Below are positions 6,997 to 15,471 of a stretch of 15,484 nucleotides of DNA, piece by piece. The notes under the pieces are model-generated. The model searched no databases. It was not told where the DNA came from and worked only from the letters and a program-made list of their open reading frames with translations. The number at the start of each line of letters is the position of its first letter. Positions within the stretch are counted from its first letter, which is position 1. A program made the position numbers and the translations under genes. The stretch spans positions 1-15,484 of the forward strand of contig DKQU01000096.1 in the NCBI GenBank assembly GCA_002471865.1, read 5' to 3'. Origin of the DNA: Fidelibacterota bacterium UBA7300 (lineage in GTDB: Bacteria; Fidelibacterota; Marinisomatia; Marinisomatales; UBA2128).

Positions 6997-7001
6997 GGAG
7001 G
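6997..7001 (+). promoter_or_regulatory. Ribosome binding site deciding the rpoC TTG start
   Basis: GGAGG is seven bases before TTG at 7009. The first in-frame ATG is about 140 codons downstream, beyond the first zinc-binding cysteines, so TTG must be the start. Confidence 0.88.
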
Positions 7002-7008
7002 TAATCCA

Positions 7009-10000
7009 TTGGTTTACATAAAACCGCGAATAATTGATCAGCCCCAAGAATTCAGTTCAGTTTCAATCGGTCTTTCTTCTCCGGAAGAAATATTAAGGAG
7101 ATCTTTTGGAGAAGTTCTGAAGCCTGAGACTATAAACTATCGATCCTATAAACCTGAAAAAGATGGTCTTTTTTGTGAAAAGATATTTGGTCCTGTTAAA
7201 GATTATGAGTGTCATTGTGGTAAGTATAAAGGAATTCGCTATAGAAGTATTATATGTGATCGTTGCGGTGTAGAAGTTACGCGTAAGCGAGTTCGTCGAG
7301 AGAGAAGTGGACATATTACTCTCGCTGTTCCTGTTGTACACATTTGGTATTTACGATCTGTACCAGGTAAGCTTAGTCACTTACTTGGTATTCCGACGAG
7401 GGCTCTTGAAAGAGTTATATACCACGAATCATATATGGTCATTAATCCTGGAGCTTCTGATAAAAAACCGCTTGACCTCATTGAAGAAGCTGAATATCAA
7501 GCATTGGAAGTGGAGTTTGGCAAACGGGCAGTTTCAGATGAAGATGTGGATGAAGAAAACTACTTTTACGCAGCAATGGGTGGAGTAGCACTTCGTGATG
7601 CTCTCAAGAATCTAGATATTTCCGCAACAATTAAGGATTTGCTAGATACTATTAAAACCTCAAAATCTAAGCAGAAACGTTCTGATGCATTGAAAAGGCT
7701 TAGGGTAGTTAATGCATTCTATCCTTCTCCAGATCGTAAACGATTAAATCGACCTGAATGGATGGTAGTTACTGTTCTACCAGTAATACCACCTGAGCTC
7801 CGACCACTTGTTCCTTTGGAAGGAGGTCGTTTTGCAGCAAGCGATTTAAACGACCTTTACCGCCGTGTTATTATAAGGAATAATCGGCTGAAGCAGCTGA
7901 TGGAAATCAAAGCTCCTGATGTCATATTACGCAATGAAAAACGAATGTTGCAGGAAGCTGTAGACACTCTTTTTGATAACGCCAGAAGAGGTACTGCCAT
8001 GAGTAGCGGAACACGTCGTCCTTTGAAGAGTCTTAGCGATATGCTGCGTGGCAAACAAGGTCGTTTCCGTCAAAATCTTCTTGGGAAACGGGTAGATTAT
8101 TCTGGAAGATCAGTGATCGTAGTAGGGCCAGATTTAAAACTTCATGAGTGCGGTCTTCCCAAGGATATGGCAATAGAATTATTTAAACCGCAGCTCATTC
8201 ACGAACTTATAGAACGAGGTATTATTAATACTCCTCGTAGTGCTAAGTTAATGGTAGAAGAGAAACGCCCAGAAGTTTATGAGATATTGGATTATGTAGT
8301 TCAGGATCATCCTGTTTTACTGAACCGGGCGCCAACATTACACCGTCTTGGTATTCAAGCTTTTCAACCTGTGTTAGTGGATGGTAAAGCTATCCAAATT
8401 CATCCTCTTGTTTGCGCTGCATTTAATGCTGATTTTGATGGTGATCAAATGGCGGTGCATGTTCCTTTATCAGCAGAAGCACAAATGGAAGCTCGAATGT
8501 TAATGCTTTCTAGTCATAACATACTCCATCCTGCCCACGGTTATCCAATCACTGTGCCCTCGCAGGACATGGTATTGGGTTGCTATTACCTCACCAAGTT
8601 AAAAAAAGGTGATAAAGGCGAAGGGATGTTATTCAGTAGTTTAGATGAAGTTTCACTGGCGTATGAAAATGGATCAGTTGGTCTTCATGCGATTATCAAT
8701 GTTCTAACAAAGGATGGCTGGCAGGAAAATACTACTGTGGGTAGAGCAATATTAAACTTGATATTACCTGAAGAGCTAGGTTACATAAATGAAATGATCT
8801 CAAAAAAGCGACTAGAGAAAATCATTTATGATGCTTATCTGATTGCAGGAAATCACAGAACTGGTATTTTCTTGGATGATCTAAAGAATCTTGGATTCAA
8901 GTTTGCAACTAAGAGTGGAGTTAGCATTGCAATTGATGATGTTTTGATTCCTGAAGAAAAGTTTGAAATTATCGATCGAAATGCTAAAAAAGTCAATTCC
9001 ATCCACTCAAAGCACGAACGTCAAATAATCACTGAAGGTGAGCGCTATAATAAAGTTATTGATATCTGGACTCATGTTACAAACGAAGTAGCTACTAAAA
9101 TGATGGAACATCTTGAAACTGATCAAGAAGGATTTAATTCAGTTTATATGATGGCTGACTCTGGTGCTCGTGGCAGTCAAGATCAAATAAAGCAATTGGC
9201 AGGAATGCGTGGGCTTATGGCCAAGCCTAGAAAGAGCATGACCGGAGGTAAAGGAGAAATTATTGAGTCTCCTATTACTTCAAATTTCAAAGAAGGTCTA
9301 ACTGTATTGGAGTATTTTATTTCAACTCATGGTGCTCGAAAAGGTTTAGCTGATACTGCCCTTAAGACAGCTGATGCGGGTTATCTGACTCGCAGATTAG
9401 TTGATGTTGCTCAAGATGTTGTGATTTATGAAGAAGATTGCGGTACAATTAATGGTGTCTGGATATCTGATTTAAAAGAAGGCCAAGAGATTATAGAACC
9501 ATTGAAAGATCGTGTTCGAGGACGAGTTCTTCAGGAAGATGTTTTTGGAGATGATGGTGTTATTCTTAAAGCTGGTACTCCGATAGGTGTGGAAGAGGCG
9601 GAAAATTTATCTGACCTTGATGTAGATAGAGTTTTTATTCGTTCTGTTCTAACTTGTGAATCTATCCGAGGTGTTTGTGCAAAGTGTTATGGTTATGATC
9701 TGAGCACTGATAAACTAGTTGCCCATGGATCCTCTGTGGGAATTATTGCTGCTCAGTCAATCGGTGAACCAGGAACTCAGCTTACGTTGAGAACTTTCCA
9801 CATTGGTGGAACAGCCTCCAGGATTATCGAACAATCTCAAATGACATCTAAACGAAAAGGTAAAATAAAATATTCAGAGAATATGGAATTTGGTGAAGTT
9901 GTAGATCATGAAGCTGTAGGGAGTAAAAAAGCTCCAAAAGTCAGAAGGGTACTGGTAAGAAATTCTACTATTGAAGTAATAGATCCCAATAAGCGAATTC

Positions 10001-11295
10001 TTTCAACTTATAATGTCCCGTATGGATCGGTTTTAACTGTTAAAGACGGAGATGAAGTGGAAAGAGGAGATCTTTTATTTACGTGGGATATTTATTCAGA
10101 TGTCATTCTTGCCAGGCAAAGCGGTTTCATCAAATTTGTGGATATGATAGAAGGAGAAACGTACCAAGTAGAAGCTGTAGAAGGCGGAAAGAAACAAATT
10201 GTGACTATCGAATCAAGAAATCGTCGTTTGTCACCACATATTGAAATCCTTGACAAAGACGAGAATGTCTTAGCCGGTGGTACCATTTTACCTGTCAAAG
10301 CTGTCCTCATGGTTGAAGATGGTAAAAAAGTGATTGCTGGAGATGTCATTGTTAAGATCGGTAAGGATATCGGTAAAACACGTGATATTACCGGTGGACT
10401 TCCACGTGTAGCAGAACTCTTTGAAGCACGTAAGCCTAAAGAACCTGCTGTCGTGACAGAAATCGATGGTAAAGTGAAATTTGGAGAGACCAAAAGGGGA
10501 ATTCGAGGGATTCTTGTTGAAGGTGCTCATGACGAAGTACGAAAATACAGAATTCCCTATGGTCGGCATGTTATCGTTCATGAGGGCGACAGAGTAAGTG
10601 CCGGCGATCGACTTTGCGAAGGAGCCATATCTCCAACAGATATTTTGAATATCTTGGGACCAGAACAAGTTCAAGAATATTTGGTAAACGAAATTCAGGA
10701 AGTTTATAGACTTCAAGGCGTCCGTATAAACGATAAACATATCGAAGTTATCGTGCGTCAGATGATGCAGAAACTTGAAATAGATGATCCTGGTGATACA
10801 AAGTTCCTGCCTGTCGATCGTGTGAGTAGATCTGATTTGTTCGTTGAAAATCTACGTATTGAAAAATCACGATATATCACTCATCCGGGAGATTCAGATT
10901 TTGCTGAAGACGATCTGATAGAAAAAAATGAATTCAAGATGATCAACGACAGTCTAAAAGAAGAAGGAAAAGTTCCAGCTAAGAGCAGGAAACCAAAACC
11001 AGCTACAAATAGGCCGCTATTATTAGGAATTACGCGAGCATCACTTAATACTGAGAGCTTTATTTCAGCCGCATCTTTCCAAGAAACGACCCGAGTTTTA
11101 ACTGATGCTTCTACTGAAGGTAAAACTGATTACCTTCGCGGATTGAAAGAAAATGTTATCTTAGGTCGATTGATTCCATCTGGTACTGGCTTTAAACAAT
11201 TCAGAGATGTTTTGGTTCAAAATATTAGTGAAGATGAAGAAGCCGATGAAGGTGTTCAAAACACAAAAACGATTGAAGCTAAAGTTACAGCTTAA
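7009..11295 (+). CDS. rpoC: DNA-directed RNA polymerase subunit beta-prime
   Basis: A 1428-residue protein starting at TTG, full length for an FCB-type beta-prime. The first zinc ribbon uses C68, C70, C83 and C86 (ECHCGKY and ICDRCGVEV). The catalytic loop NADFDGD is at 473-479, with Asp 475, 477 and 479 holding the active-site magnesium. A lengthened loop RKSMTGGKG (741-749) precedes the bridge helix (about 760-800, STHGARKGLADTALKTAD). The second zinc site is C811, C883, C890 and C893. The trigger loop SIGEPGTQLTLRTFH ends at H931, matching the E. coli trigger-loop His. About 180 residues (roughly 942-1122) are inserted in the trigger loop before ITGGLPRVAELFEAR, in the position of the SI3 insertion of proteobacteria. 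The C-terminal tail is acidic. Together with RpoB it makes the catalytic core. Confidence 0.98.
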   Translation: MVYIKPRIIDQPQEFSSVSIGLSSPEEILRRSFGEVLKPETINYRSYKPEKDGLFCEKIFGPVKDYECHCGKYKGIRYRSIICDRCGVEVTRKRVRRERSGHITLAVPVVHIWYLRSVPGKLSHLLGIPTRALERVIYHESYMVINPGASDKKPLDLIEEAEYQALEVEFGKRAVSDEDVDEENYFYAAMGGVALRDALKNLDISATIKDLLDTIKTSKSKQKRSDALKRLRVVNAFYPSPDRKRLNRPEWMVVTVLPVIPPELRPLVPLEGGRFAASDLNDLYRRVIIRNNRLKQLMEIKAPDVILRNEKRMLQEAVDTLFDNARRGTAMSSGTRRPLKSLSDMLRGKQGRFRQNLLGKRVDYSGRSVIVVGPDLKLHECGLPKDMAIELFKPQLIHELIERGIINTPRSAKLMVEEKRPEVYEILDYVVQDHPVLLNRAPTLHRLGIQAFQPVLVDGKAIQIHPLVCAAFNADFDGDQMAVHVPLSAEAQMEARMLMLSSHNILHPAHGYPITVPSQDMVLGCYYLTKLKKGDKGEGMLFSSLDEVSLAYENGSVGLHAIINVLTKDGWQENTTVGRAILNLILPEELGYINEMISKKRLEKIIYDAYLIAGNHRTGIFLDDLKNLGFKFATKSGVSIAIDDVLIPEEKFEIIDRNAKKVNSIHSKHERQIITEGERYNKVIDIWTHVTNEVATKMMEHLETDQEGFNSVYMMADSGARGSQDQIKQLAGMRGLMAKPRKSMTGGKGEIIESPITSNFKEGLTVLEYFISTHGARKGLADTALKTADAGYLTRRLVDVAQDVVIYEEDCGTINGVWISDLKEGQEIIEPLKDRVRGRVLQEDVFGDDGVILKAGTPIGVEEAENLSDLDVDRVFIRSVLTCESIRGVCAKCYGYDLSTDKLVAHGSSVGIIAAQSIGEPGTQLTLRTFHIGGTASRIIEQSQMTSKRKGKIKYSENMEFGEVVDHEAVGSKKAPKVRRVLVRNSTIEVIDPNKRILSTYNVPYGSVLTVKDGDEVERGDLLFTWDIYSDVILARQSGFIKFVDMIEGETYQVEAVEGGKKQIVTIESRNRRLSPHIEILDKDENVLAGGTILPVKAVLMVEDGKKVIAGDVIVKIGKDIGKTRDITGGLPRVAELFEARKPKEPAVVTEIDGKVKFGETKRGIRGILVEGAHDEVRKYRIPYGRHVIVHEGDRVSAGDRLCEGAISPTDILNILGPEQVQEYLVNEIQEVYRLQGVRINDKHIEVIVRQMMQKLEIDDPGDTKFLPVDRVSRSDLFVENLRIEKSRYITHPGDSDFAEDDLIEKNEFKMINDSLKEEGKVPAKSRKPKPATNRPLLLGITRASLNTESFISAASFQETTRVLTDASTEGKTDYLRGLKENVILGRLIPSGTGFKQFRDVLVQNISEDEEADEGVQNTKTIEAKVTA

Positions 11296-11317
11296 CAAGA
11301 AAGGATTGGAAAACTAA

Positions 11318-11689
11318 ATGCCGACAATTAATCAACTAGTTCGGAAAGGTAGAAAAAGGACTATTCTCAAGAGTACCTCTCGTGCTTTAAAACAGAATCC
11401 ACAAATGCGTGGTGTATGCACTCGAGTTTATACAACAACTCCAAAGAAACCAAACTCTGCACTTCGTAAGGTAGCTAAAGTGAGACTTACGAATGGTATA
11501 GAAGTAATTGCTTATATACCGGGTGAAGGTCATAATCTTCAGGAACATTCAATAGTGCTAATTGAAGGTGGACGTGTGAAAGATTTGCCAGGTGTAAAAT
11601 ATCATATTGTCAGGGGGACAATGGATACGGCAGGTGTGATGGATCGAAAAACAAGTCGATCGCGATATGGCGCAAAGAAACCCCGATAG
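11318..11689 (+). CDS. rpsL: 30S ribosomal protein S12
   Basis: A 123-residue protein, normal for S12. Decoding-centre motifs TTTPKKPNSALRK and GEGHNLQEHS are intact. The streptomycin-resistance hot spots are wild type (K43 and, in GGRVKDLPGV, K88), as is the neighbouring Asp89 that carries methylthiolation in many bacteria. The gene starts 22 bases after rpoC with no terminator or promoter visible between, so the classic rif and str segments are joined. The leader AGGATTGGA (11302-11310) recurs before rpsG. S12 monitors codon-anticodon pairing in the A site. Confidence 0.98.
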   Translation: MPTINQLVRKGRKRTILKSTSRALKQNPQMRGVCTRVYTTTPKKPNSALRKVAKVRLTNGIEVIAYIPGEGHNLQEHSIVLIEGGRVKDLPGVKYHIVRGTMDTAGVMDRKTSRSRYGAKKPR

Positions 11690-11704
11690 TACAGGATTGG
11701 ATAA

Positions 11705-12175
11705 ATGAGACGACGAAGACCAGAGAAACGTAAGGAAACACCTGACCCCATTTATGGTGATAAACAGGTGCAAAAGTTTATAAATCATCTAATGTTAAAA
11801 GGAAAGAAAAGCACTGCTGAAAATATTTTCTATGGTGCTATGGATTTAGTACAAAACAAGACTAAATCAGATCCAGTTGAACTTTTCCAAAAAGCAGTGA
11901 GCAATGTCAAACCAATGATAGAAGTAAAATCCCGCAGAATTGGTGGTGCAACTTATCAGGTCCCTATTCAAGTGCACGATCAAAGAGCTTTTGCTCTTGC
12001 TTCGAGATGGCTAATTGGATTTGCTAAATCACGAAAAGGAAGCATGGCCCAAAGGTTAGCGGCAGAATTGATAGCAGCTGCAAACGAAGAAGGTGGTTCT
12101 GTAAAGAAGAAAGAAGATACTCATAGAATGGCTGAGGCGAACAAAGCATTTGCACATTATGGCAGGAGAAGATGA
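11705..12175 (+). CDS. rpsG: 30S ribosomal protein S7
   Basis: A 156-residue protein with the S7 hallmarks: MRRRRPEKR start, PDPIYGDK, KFINHLMLKGKKSTAE (24-39), SRRIGGATYQVP (77-87) and KKKEDTHRMAEANKAFAHY (133-151). S7 nucleates folding of the 16S 3' domain and lines the E site. It can repress the str operon in E. coli. The C-terminus reads HYGRRR rather than the common HYRW. Those last codons (GGC AGG AGA AGA TGA) also contain the AGGAG that serves fusA, whose ATG overlaps the S7 stop as ATGA. It starts 15 bases after rpsL behind AGGATTGGA (11693-11701). Confidence 0.97.
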   Translation: MRRRRPEKRKETPDPIYGDKQVQKFINHLMLKGKKSTAENIFYGAMDLVQNKTKSDPVELFQKAVSNVKPMIEVKSRRIGGATYQVPIQVHDQRAFALASRWLIGFAKSRKGSMAQRLAAELIAAANEEGGSVKKKEDTHRMAEANKAFAHYGRRR

Positions 12176-14262
12176 AACAAACTGCTTTAGAGAATGTCAG
12201 GAATATCGGCATCTTAGCTCATATAGATGCTGGCAAAACGACTACAACTGAGCGTATTTTGTATTATACTGGTCGTGTGCATAGAATGGGTGAAGTGCAT
12301 GAAGGTGCCGCTACAATGGATTGGATGGATCAGGAGAGGGAACGCGGAATCACTATTACTTCGGCTGCGACCACTACTTTTTGGGATGAACATCGTATTA
12401 ATATTATTGATACACCTGGCCATATCGACTTTACAGCTGAAGTCGAGCGTTCTCTCAGAGTGTTAGATGGTGCAGTGGTTTTATTCTGTGCAGTTGGTGG
12501 TGTTGAACCTCAGAGTGAAACAGTTTGGCGTCAAGCGAATCACTATAAAGTACCGCGTATAGCATTTGTGAATAAAATGGACCGAATGGGAGCAGACTTT
12601 TATAATGTTCTAGATATGATGAAAGAACGCCTAAAGTCGAAACCTCTTCCAATCGTACTTCCTATCGGAGCAGGTGAACTATTTGCCGGGCTTATTGATC
12701 TTATTCGTATGAAAGCAATTATATACAATGAGTCAACTCTTGGTGCGCATTTTGACTTTACTGAAATTCCAGATGATTTAGTGGAGGAAGCAGAAAAAGC
12801 TCGTCATTATTTGGTTGAAGAAGCTGCCTCATTCGATGAGCACCTTATAGAAAAATATTTAGCTGAAGAAGAAATAACCCCAGATGAAATAAAAAACGCA
12901 ATCCGTCGTGGATGTATTGAAAATGCTTTTATTCCTGTTTTATGTGGCTCAGCATTTAAAAATAAAGGAATTCAACGGTTGCTTGATGCAGTAGTGGATT
13001 ATATTCCGTCACCAATTGAAATACCAGAGGTGATTGGACATACACCAGAAGATTCAGATATTTTACTGGCGCGTAAACCTACGGTAGAAGATCCCTTTAG
13101 TGCTCTAGCTTTTAAGATAATGACAGATCCATATGTAGGTCGTCTTACATTTCTTCGTGTCTACTCTGGTGAACTTAAATCTGGTACGAATGTTATGAAT
13201 GCGAATAACAATCGAAAAGAGAGAATTGGCAGAATATTGATGATGCATGCCAATAAACGTGAAGAAAGGAAGTCTTTGAGTGCTGGTGAAATTGTTGCAG
13301 TTGTTGGATTAAAACATACAAAAACAGGACATACAATTTGCGTGCCTACTGCTCCAATTATACTTGAAGCAATGGATTTTCAAAAACCAGTTATTTCTGT
13401 ATCCATTGAAGCAGAAAGTAAAGCTGATCAAGATAATCTCTCTGAAGCGTTGATTAAATTGTCTGATGAAGATCCTACATTTACGGTTAAAACAGATGAT
13501 GAAACCGGTCAAACGGTCATTTCTGGTATGGGTGAGTTACATTTAGAAATTCTGGTAGATAGGTTGAAGAGAGAATTCAAAGTTCATGCGAATGTTGGTA
13601 AACCTCAAGTTGCTTACAAAGAGACCATAACTCAACCTTCAGAAGCTGAGGGGAAATTTGTACGACAGTCTGGAGGTAGAGGACAGTACGGTCATGTAAA
13701 GATTACTGTCGCCCCTAACGAATCAGGGAAAGGGTATCATTTCGAGAACAATATTGTGGGTGGTGCTGTACCTAAAGATTACATTTCTTCGGTCGATAGA
13801 GGGATTCTGGAAGCCTTGCGGAACGGTATTCTTGCCGGGTATCCAATGGAAGATATTCGTGTTGAATTGATTGATGGTAGTTACCATGAAGTTGACTCAT
13901 CAGAACTGGCGTTTAAGATTGCTGGATCCATGGCCGTTCAAGAAGCTTGTAGACGGGCTAAACCTGCACTTTTGGAACCATACATGAAGGTTGAGGTTGT
14001 ATTACCTGAACAATATCTTGGTGATGTAATGAGTGATTTATCCTCCCGTCGTGGTGAGATCCAAGGGACAAATCACAGGAAGGACGCTGTTGTAATAAAC
14101 GCTATGGTACCGTTAAGCGATATGTTTGGTTACGCAACAGCACTTAGATCTGTTACTCAGGGAAGAGCTGTCTTTTCTATGGAGTTCGAAAAGTATCAAA
14201 CAGTTCCAAAATCAATCAGCGAAAAAATTATTGAGAAAGTTCACGGCAAAGCGGTAGCATAG
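12172..14262 (+). CDS. fusA: Elongation factor G
   Basis: A 696-residue translational GTPase with all five EF-G domains. G-domain motifs: AHIDAGKT (16-23), switch I RGITIT with T61, DTPGH (80-84), NKMD (134-137) and the GSAF guanine-binding loop. Domain IV has SGGRGQYGHV and the tip loop DGSYHEVDSSELAFK with H572, the residue that reaches the decoding centre during translocation. Domain V ends SSRRGEIQG and EKVHGKAVA. EF-G uses GTP hydrolysis to move tRNA and mRNA after peptide transfer and, with RRF, recycles ribosomes. The start ATG overlaps the rpsG stop by four bases, with AGGAG (12164-12168) only three bases upstream, so translation is likely coupled. Base composition is AT-rich, unlike the following tuf. 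Confidence 0.98.
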   Translation: MKQTALENVRNIGILAHIDAGKTTTTERILYYTGRVHRMGEVHEGAATMDWMDQERERGITITSAATTTFWDEHRINIIDTPGHIDFTAEVERSLRVLDGAVVLFCAVGGVEPQSETVWRQANHYKVPRIAFVNKMDRMGADFYNVLDMMKERLKSKPLPIVLPIGAGELFAGLIDLIRMKAIIYNESTLGAHFDFTEIPDDLVEEAEKARHYLVEEAASFDEHLIEKYLAEEEITPDEIKNAIRRGCIENAFIPVLCGSAFKNKGIQRLLDAVVDYIPSPIEIPEVIGHTPEDSDILLARKPTVEDPFSALAFKIMTDPYVGRLTFLRVYSGELKSGTNVMNANNNRKERIGRILMMHANKREERKSLSAGEIVAVVGLKHTKTGHTICVPTAPIILEAMDFQKPVISVSIEAESKADQDNLSEALIKLSDEDPTFTVKTDDETGQTVISGMGELHLEILVDRLKREFKVHANVGKPQVAYKETITQPSEAEGKFVRQSGGRGQYGHVKITVAPNESGKGYHFENNIVGGAVPKDYISSVDRGILEALRNGILAGYPMEDIRVELIDGSYHEVDSSELAFKIAGSMAVQEACRRAKPALLEPYMKVEVVLPEQYLGDVMSDLSSRRGEIQGTNHRKDAVVINAMVPLSDMFGYATALRSVTQGRAVFSMEFEKYQTVPKSISEKIIEKVHGKAVA

Positions 14263-14266
14263 TATT

Positions 14267-14275
14267 AAGGAGGAG
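14267..14275 (+). promoter_or_regulatory. Strong ribosome binding site of tuf
   Basis: AAGGAGGAG ends five bases before the tuf ATG. It is among the best matches to the 16S anti-Shine-Dalgarno sequence in the window, fitting the very high demand for EF-Tu. Confidence 0.85.
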
Positions 14276-14280
14276 AAGCA

Positions 14281-15471
14281 ATGGCAAAGGCAAAGTTTGA
14301 GCGCACTAAACCCCATTTAAATGTTGGGACAATAGGCCATGTTGATCACGGCAAGACGACATTAACAGCCGCCATGACCTTATCGTTGTCCAAGCGAGGA
14401 TTAAGCGAAGTCCGCTCATTTGACAGTATAGACAATGCACCAGAGGAGCGCGAGCGAGGAATTACGATTCAGACAGCCCATGTGGAATATGAGTCAGAGA
14501 ACCGTCACTATGCACATATTGACTGTCCCGGTCACGCTGACTACATCAAAAATATGATTACCGGTGCGGCCCAGATGGATGGCGCAATATTGGTGGTGAG
14601 TGCAGCAGACGGTCCTATGCCTCAGACCCGAGAGCATGTACTTCTGGCTCGTCAGGTGAATGTACCGGCTATCGTGGTCTATCTGAACAAGACTGACCAG
14701 GTGGACGATCCTGAGCTAATAGAGCTGGTAGAATTAGAGCTTCGAGAGCTTTTGAGTGAGTATGAGTTTCCCGGTGATGATATCCCTATTATCAAGGGGA
14801 GCGCACTGGAAGCTTTGAACGCTCCGGATGATGAAGAGAAGACGGCTAGTATTAAAGAGCTTGTGGAAGCAATAGACAGCTATATTCCGGAACCGAAGCG
14901 AGATATAGACAAACCGTTTCTCATGCCGGTAGAGGATGTATTTTCCATTACAGGCCGTGGTACAGTAGGTACGGGACGAGTAGAGCGTGGCATTGTGAAG
15001 GTTGGTGATGAGATAGAAATTGTCGGTCTGGGAGAGCATGAGAAGACCGTGGTGACCGGAGTAGAGATGTTCCGTAAGGAGCTGGACGAAGGTCGAGCCG
15101 GAGATAATGCCGGTCTTTTGCTGAGAGGTATTGATAAGGAGTGGTTGAAGCGTGGTATGGTAGCAGCTAAACCGGGAAGTATCACCCCTCACACGAAGTT
15201 TAAAGCAGAAGTATACATTTTGAAGAAGGAAGAGGGAGGCCGTCACACACCGTTTTTTAACGGTTATCGTCCTCAGTTTTACTTCCGCACGACGGATGTG
15301 ACCGGAGTAGTGACCTTGCCTGAGGGTACAGAGATGGTGATGCCGGGTGATAACGTGAATTTAGATGTAGAGTTGATCACAAATATCGCCATGGAGGAGA
15401 ATCTTCGATTCGCCATTCGCGAGGGTGGGCATACGGTTGGAGCCGGTGTGGTAACAGGTATCGTGGAATAG
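14281..15471 (+). CDS. tuf: Elongation factor Tu
   Basis: A complete 396-residue EF-Tu. G-domain motifs: GHVDHGKT (19-26), RGITI with T62, DCPGH (81-85) with catalytic H85, NKTD (136-139) and SAL (174-176). Domain II has FSITGRGTVGTGRVERG and domain III has FFNGYRPQFYFRTTDVTG. EF-Tu delivers aminoacyl-tRNA to the ribosomal A site. Residues linked to kirromycin resistance that I could place (Gln in PQTREH, Tyr in SEYEFPGDD, Ala in RFAIREGG) are wild type. Two positions near the C-terminus look unusual: Asn368 where relatives usually have Pro (PIAME), and His384 in EGGHTVG where E. coli has Arg381. Three 60-base samples average about 50% GC and most Glu codons are GAG, whereas adjacent fusA samples are about 32% GC and favour GAA. 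The last 11 bases also occur at the start of the window. Confidence 0.98.
   Translation: MAKAKFERTKPHLNVGTIGHVDHGKTTLTAAMTLSLSKRGLSEVRSFDSIDNAPEERERGITIQTAHVEYESENRHYAHIDCPGHADYIKNMITGAAQMDGAILVVSAADGPMPQTREHVLLARQVNVPAIVVYLNKTDQVDDPELIELVELELRELLSEYEFPGDDIPIIKGSALEALNAPDDEEKTASIKELVEAIDSYIPEPKRDIDKPFLMPVEDVFSITGRGTVGTGRVERGIVKVGDEIEIVGLGEHEKTVVTGVEMFRKELDEGRAGDNAGLLLRGIDKEWLKRGMVAAKPGSITPHTKFKAEVYILKKEEGGRHTPFFNGYRPQFYFRTTDVTGVVTLPEGTEMVMPGDNVNLDVELITNIAMEENLRFAIREGGHTVGAGVVTGIVE

Noticed and set aside
7307..7588. Plus-strand frame of 93 codons inside rpoC, and a 79-codon frame at 12227-12466 inside fusA
   Set aside because: Both overlap highly conserved segments of beta-prime and EF-G in another frame; no independent evidence.
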